DNA from: Cellulophaga fucicola | GTDB taxonomy: Bacteria; Bacteroidota; Bacteroidia; Flavobacteriales; Flavobacteriaceae | DNA length: 64,000 nt | Reading direction: 5' to 3' | Assembly: GCF_900119145.1 (NCBI RefSeq) | Contig: NZ_FPIY01000003.1 | Location: 162,299-226,298 of the forward strand | Shown: positions 55,366-64,000 of the stretch, piece by piece | Position numbering within the stretch: position 1 is the stretch's first letter | Layout of the letters: every line of letters begins with the position of its first letter | Translations under genes and position numbers: made by a program | Notes under the pieces: generated by a model | The model's input: the letters and a program-made list of their open reading frames with translations, nothing else | Told to the model about the DNA's origin: nothing | The model's database searches: none

Positions 55366-55815
55366 TTAAAGTACGTCTGTTATAGCTATACTTTCACCAT
55401 TAAAAATAAAATTTTCTCCTTTGCTTTTACCAAACAACAACTTACCAATTGGTGTATTTGCAGATATGCAATATATATTTTTAGCACTTAGCGTATACTC
55501 CCCTGCAGATATAGATAAAAAGTAATTATTTTTCTCTGTAAAAACAACACTCCCTAAACCAATGGCAGCTACCTGCTTTGTTGGTTTTACTTTAGACAAC
55601 AACTGTTGCATTTTTTCTGCCTCTAATAACTGTTGACCAAGTTTTTCGCGCTCTAACTGCAACATAGCTCTACCGGTCTCGTGTTTATCGCCAGCACTAC
55701 TTTTTGTTTCAGAGGTTAACGATTCTTGCACACCCGCTATGTTCTTTTGTATTCTAGAAACTCTATCGTTTATAAAACCAGCACAAAATTTTAAAAGCTC
55801 TTCTTTATCTACCAT
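55366..55815 (-). CDS. GreA/GreB-like coiled-coil protein
   Basis: A 149-residue protein. The first ~75 residues form a helical coiled coil (RVSRIQKNIAGVQESL, EREKLGQQLLEAEKMQQLL). The second half looks like the FKBP-type C-terminal domain of Gre factors (IGLGSVVFTEKNNYFLSIS, SANTPIGKLLFGKSKGENF). It may act on RNA polymerase, but the acidic coiled-coil tip of true GreA is not clear. It overlaps the oxidoreductase gene by 7 bp. Confidence 0.65.
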   Translation of the reverse strand: MVDKEELLKFCAGFINDRVSRIQKNIAGVQESLTSETKSSAGDKHETGRAMLQLEREKLGQQLLEAEKMQQLLSKVKPTKQVAAIGLGSVVFTEKNNYFLSISAGEYTLSAKNIYCISANTPIGKLLFGKSKGENFIFNGESIAITDVL

Positions 55816-56927
55816 TCTACTAAATCTGCTAATTCTTTACCCACTAAACTACCAATGGCTATACCCATACCACCTAAACGAACGCCACAATAGACATTAG
55901 ATGCGACTTGCTTTACAATAGGATTTTTCTGTTTACCAACACCCATAACACCACTCCATCTTTGATCTACTTTAAAAGGTGTATTAGGCAAAATAGTTTC
56001 TTTAAGTATTTTTTCAAGTTGATGTTGCACTAATTGTGTTTGTCCAAATTCTGTGGTTTCTTCTGCTTTAAAATCTAAGTTTCTTCCACCACCAAATAAA
56101 ATTCTATTATCTATATTTCTAAAATAATAGTAACCCTCATCCAAATGAAAAGTTCCTCTTATATGTAAATTCTCTATTGGCTCTGTTACTAATACTTGCG
56201 CCCTAGCCGGCTTCACTTTTTCATTTAACAACTGAGCAGCAAAACCATTGGTTGCTACTATTAACTTTTTTGTTTGTAGCGCAAATGTATCTGTTTGTAC
56301 CGCTACACTAGTAGCTAATGCAGTAAAAGTTTTTACCGTTGTGTTATTTAATATTAATATTCCTTGTTGATACACTTTTTGCAGTAAACTTTGCATCATC
56401 TTACCCGTATCTATCTGAGACTCGTGCTTATGCGTAATGTAGTTTTCTTGTGTTTTTTTAAAGTTGAAACTATTATGACTTGCTACAAATGGCTCCTCTT
56501 TAAAAACTGACTTAAGCAACGTATTTATACTTGTCATTTTCTCTAGGCAATGCTCATATAAATTGACATTAGTCTCTAAAAACAGTTCGTGACCGCCATA
56601 ATTTTTATAACCTATAGCTGAGTCTCCCAAGTTGGTGCGCAACAAATTAATACCGTCTAACCTCTTTTTTACCAAAGCAACAACTTCTGTTTCTGTATGC
56701 CGCTCTAAGTCTGAAAGTATTTCTGATATACTACCAAAGCAAGCAAAACCAGCATTTTTAGTACTAGAGCCTTGGGGCAACATTCCTTTTTCTAAAATTA
56801 AAATCTTTGCTTTAGGAAAACGAGCCCTTAAATGTAAAGCACAGTTTAGTCCAACAATACCACTACCAATTATGGTAAAATCTACAGCAGACAACCACGT
56901 TTTATGTTCCCAATAACTAAAATTCAT
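55809..56927 (-). CDS. FAD-dependent oxidoreductase (DAO family)
   Basis: A 372-residue flavoprotein. The dinucleotide motif is FTIIGSGIVGLNCALHLRARF and AKILILEKG near residue 18. GSSTKNAGFACFGS and the C-terminal YCGVRLGGMGIAIGSLVGKELADL are typical of the D-amino-acid oxidase/GlpO fold. The substrate is probably an amine or amino acid but is unknown. Confidence 0.85.
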   Translation of the reverse strand: MNFSYWEHKTWLSAVDFTIIGSGIVGLNCALHLRARFPKAKILILEKGMLPQGSSTKNAGFACFGSISEILSDLERHTETEVVALVKKRLDGINLLRTNLGDSAIGYKNYGGHELFLETNVNLYEHCLEKMTSINTLLKSVFKEEPFVASHNSFNFKKTQENYITHKHESQIDTGKMMQSLLQKVYQQGILILNNTTVKTFTALATSVAVQTDTFALQTKKLIVATNGFAAQLLNEKVKPARAQVLVTEPIENLHIRGTFHLDEGYYYFRNIDNRILFGGGRNLDFKAEETTEFGQTQLVQHQLEKILKETILPNTPFKVDQRWSGVMGVGKQKNPIVKQVASNVYCGVRLGGMGIAIGSLVGKELADLVEW

Positions 56928-56972
56928 TCTACTAAAATAAGAACTAAAACTAAGCTATTGTATGTTTGTCTG

Positions 56973-58376
56973 CTATTTGGCGTTTTCTAAACCAAAAAAT
57001 AATTGTGTAATTATATTTACATCTTCTCTTTGTGCCGTTAGCACACCTTCTAAACCAACTTTACCTTCTTCTACCAAATTAGCATTAACATCTAAGGTTT
57101 TTAAAAGACCAAATATTAAGTCAGACTTAGGAAAACTTAACTGTTCGTTTAATTTTTTAAAATCTGCGGTACACTCAAAAAAATTAGCCGTTTTAAACGT
57201 TTGTGTTTTAGGCAGACTCTTATCAGTAGAAAACAAGGTCGTATTATTTGCGCTAGACACCTTAAGATTATAATACGGGAATGCCGTAAAGATATCTTGT
57301 TCTATTGCCCCTTGTTCTTTTAAATATGTAGATAAACCTTTCTTTTTAGATCCTATATTAAGGTATATTTTTGGAACTTCTTTTTCTTGAATCGTCTTGG
57401 CTGCAACCTTATTAAAATTGTCATCATAAGTATAACTTACAATAGTATCTTGTTGCATTGTTTTACCATTTATAGCTAAGCTAAAAAAGCCATTACTATG
57501 GGCTACTATAGAATCTATTTTTAAATTACTTTTTTCTAAAAAAGAACTGTTTTTAAAGGTCGACACAAAATTAGATGTATGCTTTGGATCTGTAAAACTA
57601 TAATCCATATACAATTGAAAAGACGCGTCTGTAATACTACTTACCGAAATTTCTTTAGCAAAACCAGTTGTACTATCTACCTCTAATTGTCCAGAAAACT
57701 CTAATTTACCGTCTACAAAATTTGCACCAACTAAACCGTTACCTTTTACATACACAATATGGTCTTGAGCACTTTTTAGTTTTTGTATTAATGCATTATT
57801 CTTGTCTGTAATTAGCTTATTACCAACAAGAACATCTGTAAACACAGATGCTATTTTGGTGGCTGTAAGTTTTTCTGGTGATGCAGCTATTGTTACGTGT
57901 GTTGTATTCCAACCAATAATGACTTTAGATTTTTCTAGAACAGCATATTGATACTCTTTTTCTCTCTCTATAACAGATTTTTTATCTGCAACAAAAGTCT
58001 TTATATAGCTTTTAAAGTCTAACGAATTATCTATTGGCAAGGTTGCAAACACTGTATTCTTTACATTTTTTAATGTGTATAAAACCAGAGTATAAGGCTG
58101 TAAATCTACCCCCTTATTCTGTGTAGAATCTTTCTCTTTATCTTTTTTACTACTAGAAAAAGAAATATTACTGTAATAATACTTAGGAGCAGATAACGCA
58201 TCTAAAATCAAGGTCTCTTTTATACTATGCAGATCTACTTTTACAACTACATCTGCATCTTTATGCAATACACCTATTAATGATGATGTCCTGTTTATAT
58301 AGTTGTAGCCCCAATAACCAATACTTAAAAGTATGGCTATTGGGACTACAAATTTTAAAATTTTTTTTAAACGCAT
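56973..58376 (-). CDS. Membrane-anchored protein of unknown function next to DUF4836
   Basis: A 467-residue protein with one N-terminal membrane segment (ILKFVVPIAILLSIGYWGYNY) and a large likely periplasmic domain. The pattern DADVVVKVDLHSIKETL resembles the opening of DUF4836-type proteins (AVVTIKGSNVTDLF in the neighbour), so the two may be distant paralogues. It follows the DUF4836-like gene by 13 bp. No enzyme motif is seen. Confidence 0.55.
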   Translation of the reverse strand: MRLKKILKFVVPIAILLSIGYWGYNYINRTSSLIGVLHKDADVVVKVDLHSIKETLILDALSAPKYYYSNISFSSSKKDKEKDSTQNKGVDLQPYTLVLYTLKNVKNTVFATLPIDNSLDFKSYIKTFVADKKSVIEREKEYQYAVLEKSKVIIGWNTTHVTIAASPEKLTATKIASVFTDVLVGNKLITDKNNALIQKLKSAQDHIVYVKGNGLVGANFVDGKLEFSGQLEVDSTTGFAKEISVSSITDASFQLYMDYSFTDPKHTSNFVSTFKNSSFLEKSNLKIDSIVAHSNGFFSLAINGKTMQQDTIVSYTYDDNFNKVAAKTIQEKEVPKIYLNIGSKKKGLSTYLKEQGAIEQDIFTAFPYYNLKVSSANNTTLFSTDKSLPKTQTFKTANFFECTADFKKLNEQLSFPKSDLIFGLLKTLDVNANLVEEGKVGLEGVLTAQREDVNIITQLFFGLENAK

Positions 58377-58389
58377 ATGTTCTAAAAAC

Positions 58390-60321
58390 TTAATCTAAAA
58401 AAGCATCTATAAAATTAATAAAGTAAACTAAACCGTTTTTATGTCCTTCTTCTGGCGTATTTAAAACTACTTTACTGCTAGACTTATTTCCTTTTAACTT
58501 GCTAGTAGTAATTAGCATGTCTTCTGTATTGCTAGTTATAAAGTTTATTTTCTTTCTAAAATCTCTTGGCAATTCTTCAACTGGCACTTGAGATATAATA
58601 CTTTTACCATCTACATAAACAGCAGAAGTGTTTTTGCTAATATTTTTCTTGTGCTCACTAGAAACACCACCATTAAAGTTTCCATTTCTAATTGCTAATA
58701 ACTGCTCTTTAGATGTTGCAAAAAACAACACTCCGTTAGCATGCATTGCATACACATTTACAGGCACACTTCTTGGCGTGTTAAATTTATAAATACCGTT
58801 ATCTACCGTCATTTCATTTTCCTTAACAGCAATATTCATAAGCTTATTAAAAATACTTTCACCATTAGATGTTGCCATAAAGATAAAGTCCGGTACAGTT
58901 TCCTCTTTTGTTTTCTCAATAGGAATTCTGTTGTAGTCCTCATCATAATCATACGTAGTGTATGTTATTTGTTTTTTGGCTATATCATTAACAACAAACA
59001 ACATATCTCCTCTAACCAATTCGCCTATTGCTTCTTCATCTAAGAAAATAGATAACACATCTGCACCAAGCGGAATCATAGTTGCCATTTCGTTATTAGC
59101 AGAATTAGCAAACATAGATTTCATTAGCTTTGGATATTCTGTAAGCAAACCTTCTGTACTTGCATTAACAGACATATAACCCAGCATTTTATCTTCATTA
59201 AAATACTTAAAAAAGTCTTTATTCATTTTACCATCATACATAGCTTTGGCGTGTTTAGCCATTATATCGCTCATTGTATAATCTATATTTAAAACTGCAC
59301 TAGTTTTAGTAAAATCTAAAGTAGAAGATACTGTAGAACCGTTATACAACTGCTCTACATTATACATACCTAAAGCATTACCATACATTTGATCTAAAAC
59401 TAATTCTTGATAAAGATTCATAAAATCTCCTGCCCAAGCATGCGCTTCAAAATTTTGCTTACCCAAACTAGCAACATAACTTTTGTTACGTAAAATATTA
59501 TTGGATGAGTGGTCGCCATTTATAAAAGCTTTTGCCTTTTGTAAATTACGCACTTTTGCTTTTTGAGTTTTAGCTATTCTTTTTGCTTCTCTTTCTTGGC
59601 GTTCTCTTTTGTAACGCTCTTCTCTTTTTTTATAGTAATCATCATTAGAGTATGTTGCATCTTCGGTAGATTCAATTACCGTCTCTTCAACATCTTCAAT
59701 TTCTACTTCTACAATTTCAATAACTTCTTCAGCCTCTTCAACTTCTACTGCTTCAACAGCATCTTCTGCGGCATCAACAGCAACTTCTACTGCTTCTTCT
59801 ATTTCTGTAACATCATCATAACTGTAGTAATTATAATCATCATCTTCGTTTGTATCTTCAGAAATAACCACAACAAGCATTCTATCATTCCAGGCTACAG
59901 TAATGCCGTCATAATTATCTTGCATATAAGTTATATCACCGTCAGTTTTTATCTTTTCGGTACTACTATTATTCTTTTTAATTAGGTTATCAAACCCATT
60001 TTTAGAACGTAACGGAATAGCAAAGTAGTTAGAAAAAACACCTTTTTCTGCTTGTAAAAAATAATATGCACTTGCATTAAAATCTATACCTAAATCATTA
60101 AGACTTGTTAGGTCACCGTCTGATTCTCTGGCTAACTCTTTAACCATTTCCTGTCCTATTTTAGAGTTTTCAAACTCTTTAATAGAAAATAAGTCTGTAA
60201 CATTACTTCCTTTTATAGTAACAACCGCACTAGAATTGGCGGGTATATTTTTTATTAAATCTTGCGCTTGTGCTGTATAAGCAGCGCAACAAATGGTTAG
60301 GCTTAGTAATAATTTTTTCAT
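58390..60321 (-). CDS. DUF4836-like exported protein with acidic low-complexity insert
   Basis: A 643-residue protein with a signal peptide (ending AYTAQAQ). The start DLIKNIPANSSAVVTIKGSN and the blocks around IPLRSKNGF and GYMSVNASTEGLL match the DUF4836 type. Residues ~170-230 are a run of Glu, Val, Ala and Asp followed by a very basic KREERYKRERQER stretch (to ~265). That acidic-then-basic insert splits the domain and is unusual. Function unknown; an envelope role is inferred from the signal peptide. Confidence 0.65.
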   Translation of the reverse strand: MKKLLLSLTICCAAYTAQAQDLIKNIPANSSAVVTIKGSNVTDLFSIKEFENSKIGQEMVKELARESDGDLTSLNDLGIDFNASAYYFLQAEKGVFSNYFAIPLRSKNGFDNLIKKNNSSTEKIKTDGDITYMQDNYDGITVAWNDRMLVVVISEDTNEDDDYNYYSYDDVTEIEEAVEVAVDAAEDAVEAVEVEEAEEVIEIVEVEIEDVEETVIESTEDATYSNDDYYKKREERYKRERQEREAKRIAKTQKAKVRNLQKAKAFINGDHSSNNILRNKSYVASLGKQNFEAHAWAGDFMNLYQELVLDQMYGNALGMYNVEQLYNGSTVSSTLDFTKTSAVLNIDYTMSDIMAKHAKAMYDGKMNKDFFKYFNEDKMLGYMSVNASTEGLLTEYPKLMKSMFANSANNEMATMIPLGADVLSIFLDEEAIGELVRGDMLFVVNDIAKKQITYTTYDYDEDYNRIPIEKTKEETVPDFIFMATSNGESIFNKLMNIAVKENEMTVDNGIYKFNTPRSVPVNVYAMHANGVLFFATSKEQLLAIRNGNFNGGVSSEHKKNISKNTSAVYVDGKSIISQVPVEELPRDFRKKINFITSNTEDMLITTSKLKGNKSSSKVVLNTPEEGHKNGLVYFINFIDAFLD

Positions 60322-60325
60322 TCTT

Positions 60326-61015
60326 TTAGTTATTTATTAATTGTATGGTATTTTCTACTGTTTTTTCACCTGAAATTAAAGACATTGCTGCCACACGTAA
60401 AAAAACCGCTTTTTTATTTGGTGATATTTTTGATGCCGAATTAGAGACACTTTTTACAAGCGACTTAAACCTATATATTGTTGTGTAACTAGCATCGTTA
60501 AAGACTTTTTTATCTTCTTGTTTAAGTGAATTAAATGTCTTTTTTACACTACCATCATATCTAAAATGTCTTTTAAATTGATGATTTGCATTGTTATATG
60601 AAAAGTTGGTAGTATTAAAGTTTGTCTTTTCTCTTTTATTCTGCTTGGTAATTAACTCTTTAAAAATTGAGTTAACATTCTCTACCGATTTAAAATCACA
60701 AGAAATTGAAAAGATATAATTATCAAAATCTACACTCTTTTCTATATTAGAAATACCTTCTGTTTTCCCTAGATGATCTATTGCATTTTTTATAGCCAAG
60801 TTAATGTCGTCCTTAGAAGGTACTTTATACCCATTAACACTATCTAACAGCATTACAGACGCTAACTTAGACTTACTTTTACTTAGGTTAGCTGTAACCG
60901 TTATACGGCCAGTACCGTCTTTATTTAAGTTTATCTCTTCTAAAATCTCAAAACAACTTGTACACAATAACAATGAGCAAAACAAAAGTGTGTATGTAAA
61001 TAGTTTTTTTAACAT
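60326..61015 (-). CDS. Lipoprotein of unknown function upstream of DUF4836 gene
   Basis: A 229-residue lipoprotein (LFCSLLLCTSC, Cys 21), starting EILEEINLNKDGTGRITVTANLS after the Cys. No known domain is recognised. It is 4 bp upstream of the DUF4836-like gene, so the three minus-strand genes at 56973-61015 form a probable envelope operon. Confidence 0.6.
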   Translation of the reverse strand: MLKKLFTYTLLFCSLLLCTSCFEILEEINLNKDGTGRITVTANLSKSKSKLASVMLLDSVNGYKVPSKDDINLAIKNAIDHLGKTEGISNIEKSVDFDNYIFSISCDFKSVENVNSIFKELITKQNKREKTNFNTTNFSYNNANHQFKRHFRYDGSVKKTFNSLKQEDKKVFNDASYTTIYRFKSLVKSVSNSASKISPNKKAVFLRVAAMSLISGEKTVENTIQLINN

Positions 61016-61110
61016 ATATTGATGTAAAATTATAATAGTAAACTATGTTTTCCCTTTAAAATTGTAATTAGAGTAAACTTTCTTAATTAGACTACTGCTC
61101 GCCTTAAATA

Positions 61111-61878
61111 TTACTCTAATGCAGAAATAGCATATTCCCAGTTTAATGCCTTGGCATATTCTAAAGCTGTTTTTCCTTTATTATTTTTAGCTTCTTTATC
61201 GGCACCTAAACTTAATAATATCTCTATTGTTCTTTTATTACCTGCAATTGCTTGCCTATGCAAAACGGTAAAGCCTTCTTCATCTAAAGCAGTAACTTGA
61301 TCTGGGTTTTCTTTAAAAAATTCTAAGAATTTATCTCCCATATTTACACACATAGGATGCTCTATAAGGTTTTCTGGGTTCTCTTGCTGCTTATACACAT
61401 TTAGAATATTATTATAATCGCCAAAATCTAATCCCCAAGAACTATCATGTTGTGCCCTTGCTTCTTCACTCATATCAGATCGTAATGCATGAATTGTATA
61501 ACCTCCATAGGTTTTACCAGAGATAGCAAGCATCCAATCACTAATTTTATGTAAATCACAACTAACTACGTCTCCTTCAGACACATTTGTTAATTGTATA
61601 GGCTTATTTACTAGTACTCCAGTAACAGTCTCCCCATCAAAATAAATATCGTTAACCCACATATATTCAATTGTTGGTTTTTCATCTCCTTCAAACATTT
61701 GCTCAAACGGAAACTTAACTATTGCTAAACTATGAGCTGGAACTATACGTCTCTGTTCCCAATATAATTCTCTCCAAAAAAACTTAAAAGTTTCCTGTGC
61801 TTTTTTATAAGCTACAGACATTTTATCGTTCTCTTTTACAAAAAAAACTTCTTGTTCTTTATTTTCTGATGTTGACAT
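61111..61878 (-). CDS. DUF2314 protein with C-terminal ankyrin repeats
   Basis: A 255-residue soluble protein. Residues ~15-125 fit DUF2314 (FWRELYWEQRRIVPAHSLAIVKFPF, EYMWVNDIYFDGETVTGVL, SEGDVVSCDLHKISDWM). Residues ~190-255 are two ankyrin repeats (DEEGFTVLHRQAIAGNKRTIEILLSLGADKEAKNNKGKTALEYA). Function unknown; DUF2314 proteins occur in toxin-immunity and bacterial ankyrin contexts, but nothing here shows a partner toxin. Confidence 0.75.
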   Translation of the reverse strand: MSTSENKEQEVFFVKENDKMSVAYKKAQETFKFFWRELYWEQRRIVPAHSLAIVKFPFEQMFEGDEKPTIEYMWVNDIYFDGETVTGVLVNKPIQLTNVSEGDVVSCDLHKISDWMLAISGKTYGGYTIHALRSDMSEEARAQHDSSWGLDFGDYNNILNVYKQQENPENLIEHPMCVNMGDKFLEFFKENPDQVTALDEEGFTVLHRQAIAGNKRTIEILLSLGADKEAKNNKGKTALEYAKALNWEYAISALE

Positions 61879-61975
61879 TGCGTTACTTTTTAATTGATAC
61901 TACAAAGATATTGCCAAAGCCATCTAGCCTATACCCTGTAAACCGTGAAAAGTTAACAACTAGTTATTCTACAAA

Positions 61976-62006
61976 AAAAAACTCCGATAATTAAATCGGA
62001 GTTTTT
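61976..62006 (-). terminator. Terminator of the accBC operon
   Basis: ACTCCGAT (61981-61988) pairs with ATCGGAGT (61995-62002), with runs of A on the left and T on the right. It follows the accC stop by a few bases on the minus strand. Confidence 0.9.
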
Positions 62007-62009
62007 ATT

Positions 62010-63365
62010 TTATTCATCGTCTTTACTCGGTTCCATAACAAAACTTTCCATAAAGGCTGTGGTATAATTACCAGCCAAATAATCTGGATGATCCATTAAT
62101 TGCCTATGAAAAGGGATTGTAGTTTTTACACCTTCAATCACAAATTCATCTAAAGCACGTTTCATTTTATTAATAGCCTCTTCTCTAGTTTGCGCTGTTG
62201 TAATTAACTTTGCAATCATAGAATCATAATAAGGAGGTATAGTGTAACCACTATAAACGTTAGTATCTAAACGTATACCGTGACCACCTGGTGTATGTAA
62301 TGTAGTTATTTTTCCTGGAGAAGGTCTAAAATCGTTTCTAGGATCTTCTGCATTAATTCTACATTCTATAGAGTGTAATTTAGGAAAATAGTTTTTACCA
62401 GAAATTGGCACACCACCTGCAACTAAAATTTGCTCACGTATTAAATCGTAATCTACTACTTGTTCTGTTATAGGATGCTCTACTTGTATTCTAGTATTCA
62501 TCTCCATAAAGTAGAAGTTACGGTGTTTATCTACTAAAAATTCTATAGTACCTGCACCTTCATACTTAATAAATTCTGCAGCTTTAACCGCAGCCTCTCC
62601 CATATCTTTACGCAGCTGATCTGTCATAAAAGGAGAAGGTGTTTCTTCTGTTAGTTTTTGATGACGTCTTTGTATAGAACAATCTCTTTCAGACAAGTGA
62701 CATGCCTTACCGTATTGATCTCCTACAATCTGTATCTCTATATGTCTTGGCTCTTCAATAAGCTTTTCCATATACATAGCACCATTACCAAAAGCAGCTG
62801 TTGCTTCTTGTACTGCACTTTCGTAAAGAGCTTCCATTTTGTCCTCAGACCAAACAGCACGCATACCTTTACCACCACCACCGGCAGTTGCTTTTACCAT
62901 AACAGGATACCCCATTTTTTTAGCAACTTTTTTTGCCTCGGCAACATCTTTAAGCAAACCATCTGAACCAGGAATAGTTGGCACACCAGCTTTTTTCATA
63001 GTTTCTCTAGCACTAGCTTTATCTCCCATACGGTCAATATGCTCGCCAGATGCACCTATAAATTTAATTTCATGCTCTGCACATATCTTAGAAAACTTAG
63101 AGTTTTCTGATAAAAACCCATATCCTGGGTGTATTGCATCTGCATTTGTAATTTCTGCTGCTGCAATTATATTCGGTATTTTCAAATAAGATTCACTACT
63201 AGGAGCAGGGCCAATACATACAGCCTCATCTGCAAACCTAACATGCAAACTTTCTTCGTCTGCCTTAGAGTATACCGCTACCGTTTTAATTCCCATTTCT
63301 TTACAGGTCCTAATAATACGCAACGCTATCTCTCCTCTATTTGCAATAAGTATTTTTTTAAACAT
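62010..63365 (-). CDS. accC: Acetyl-CoA carboxylase, biotin carboxylase subunit
   Basis: A 451-residue ATP-grasp enzyme that carboxylates biotin on AccB. Marks are [23 protein letters not shown], the ATP loop [40 protein letters not shown] with catalytic residues, and [15 protein letters not shown]. It follows accB by 67 bp in the usual fabH-accB-accC order. Confidence 0.97.
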   Translation of the reverse strand: MFKKILIANRGEIALRIIRTCKEMGIKTVAVYSKADEESLHVRFADEAVCIGPAPSSESYLKIPNIIAAAEITNADAIHPGYGFLSENSKFSKICAEHEIKFIGASGEHIDRMGDKASARETMKKAGVPTIPGSDGLLKDVAEAKKVAKKMGYPVMVKATAGGGGKGMRAVWSEDKMEALYESAVQEATAAFGNGAMYMEKLIEEPRHIEIQIVGDQYGKACHLSERDCSIQRRHQKLTEETPSPFMTDQLRKDMGEAAVKAAEFIKYEGAGTIEFLVDKHRNFYFMEMNTRIQVEHPITEQVVDYDLIREQILVAGGVPISGKNYFPKLHSIECRINAEDPRNDFRPSPGKITTLHTPGGHGIRLDTNVYSGYTIPPYYDSMIAKLITTAQTREEAINKMKRALDEFVIEGVKTTIPFHRQLMDHPDYLAGNYTTAFMESFVMEPSKDDE

Positions 63366-63432
63366 CTTATGAAATTTTAAATTTTAAATCCTAAATTCTA
63401 AAAAACTAAAAGTATTTAGTGTCTAAAATTCC

Positions 63433-63915
63433 TTATGATGGATCTACTAAGAATAAAGGTTGATCAAATTCTACTGGAGAAGAATCATCTACTAACACTT
63501 TTACAATTTTACCAGATACTTCTGATTCTATATCGTTAAAAAGTTTCATTGCTTCTATAACGCAAAGAACATCTCCTTGACCAATACTATCACCTACTTC
63601 TACAAACACTGGTTTGTCCGGAGATGGTTTTCTATAAAAAGTACCAATAATTGGAGACTTTATAGTAATGTATTTAGCATCTTCACTTTCAGCTGGAGCA
63701 GGTGCTGCTTCAGTTCCTGCAACCGGTGCTGGTGCTGCAGCTGGTGCCATATGAGGTTGCCCCATTGGTATCTGCTGTAAAATAGTAGTCTCCCCACCAG
63801 AGTTAAGTGCTCCTGTTCTAATGGTAATTTTAATGTCTTCCATTTCTAATTTAACTTCGCTAGCGCCAGATTTTGCAACGAACTTAATTAAACTCTGAAT
63901 TTCTTTAATATCCAT
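63433..63915 (-). CDS. accB: Acetyl-CoA carboxylase biotin carboxyl carrier protein
   Basis: A 160-residue carrier. The N-terminal helical part is MDIKEIQSLIKFVAKSGAS, then an Ala-Pro-rich linker (~60-80), then the biotinyl domain with the modified Lys in CVIEAMKLFNDIESEVSG. Length is typical. Confidence 0.97.
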   Translation of the reverse strand: MDIKEIQSLIKFVAKSGASEVKLEMEDIKITIRTGALNSGGETTILQQIPMGQPHMAPAAAPAPVAGTEAAPAPAESEDAKYITIKSPIIGTFYRKPSPDKPVFVEVGDSIGQGDVLCVIEAMKLFNDIESEVSGKIVKVLVDDSSPVEFDQPLFLVDPS

Positions 63916-63957
63916 AAAAATTAGATTTTGTTTAGTTGTAAGTTTTAATATGTTTTA

Positions 63958-64000
63958 TTAAGAGTTGTAGGCCCATTTTAAGTAAATAGAACCCCAAGTA
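63958..64000 (-). CDS. fabH: 3' end of fabH (partial)
   Basis: The minus strand at the window edge reads TWGSIYLKWAYNS then stop, a typical C-terminus of 3-oxoacyl-ACP synthase III (the WGS..LKW ending). It lies 42 bp before accB, the known flavobacterial order. The rest of the gene is outside the window. Confidence 0.75.
   Translation of the reverse strand, partial: TWGSIYLKWAYNS

Noticed and set aside
59563-59985. Plus-strand ORF of 140 codons rich in Phe, Tyr and Ile
   Set aside because: It is antisense to the acidic, low-complexity part of the DUF4836-like gene, where stop codons are rare by composition.

Overview
The window is low-GC DNA from a member of the Flavobacteriaceae (Bacteroidetes), probably marine. 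The signs are a SusC/SusD pair, promoters with the Bacteroidetes -7 element TAnnTTTG, an OmpA with thrombospondin type 3 repeats, a flavobacterial-type PurF and IPExxxVDY protein, and start sites that do not rely on Shine-Dalgarno sequences. I saw no tRNA, rRNA, CRISPR array or insertion sequence.

Layout. (1) 1-420: two copies of a ~145-bp direct repeat. (2) 420-13744: a polysaccharide utilisation locus with an AraC regulator, SusC, SusD, a duplicated SusE-position lipoprotein, two paralogous clan GH-A glycosidases flanking a GH130 enzyme, and a sodium:solute symporter. (3) 13820-26484: an exopolysaccharide locus with a response-regulator-receiver/GT2 fusion, a giant GT-C-like membrane protein, a lipoprotein, a membrane-anchored GH5-like protein, a GT4, a Wzx-type flippase and a TPR/YaiO-barrel exporter. 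(4) 26534-32768: a seven-gene operon for nitric-oxide-type signalling with a single-domain receiver, an H-NOX protein, a PAS histidine kinase, a FIST protein, a second histidine kinase, an Hpt protein and a LytTR response regulator. (5) 32949-41543: AddB- and AddA-like recombination proteins, OmpA and Kbl. (6) 41666-44350: superoxide dismutase, a zinc-protease-like lipoprotein and a cluster of small-RNA-like repeats. (7) 44351-55299: PurF, a PfkB kinase, RNase H, PurN, AcpP-FabF-Rnc, Pyk and an AraC-controlled stress cluster. (8) 55366-64000: a Gre-like protein, an oxidoreductase, DUF4836-type envelope proteins, a DUF2314-ankyrin protein, AccC, AccB and the 3' end of FabH.

The most interesting signal joins regions 3, 4 and 6. 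Four minus-strand promoters (REC-GT2, GT4, flippase, signalling operon) share one exact geometry: a TATATTTG/GATATTTG -7 box, 30 bp, a 9-bp box, 12 bp, and a second 9-bp box of consensus TAGAYGAAT. Two 9-mers on a 21-bp period is the known layout of LytTR binding sites, and a LytTR regulator is the last gene of the signalling operon. The simplest reading is a NO (H-NOX/FIST) to kinase to Hpt to LytTR pathway that controls exopolysaccharide synthesis and itself. The REC-GT2 fusion would let the same phosphorelay act directly on an enzyme.

A second layer may exist. Between 42357 and 44250 lie four copies, plus one diverged copy, of a ~70-nt unit that looks like a minus-strand small RNA, with a -7 box, a conserved block and a GAAA-loop terminator whose G-U wobbles pair only on that strand. 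The conserved block contains AGGTTAAG and ATTTGGG. These are complementary to CTTAACCT and CCCAAAT in the leaders of the REC-GT2 and GT4 genes, directly at their start codons. I propose a family of tandem small RNAs that regulate translation of the exopolysaccharide genes. All of this comes from reading the sequence and has no experimental support here.
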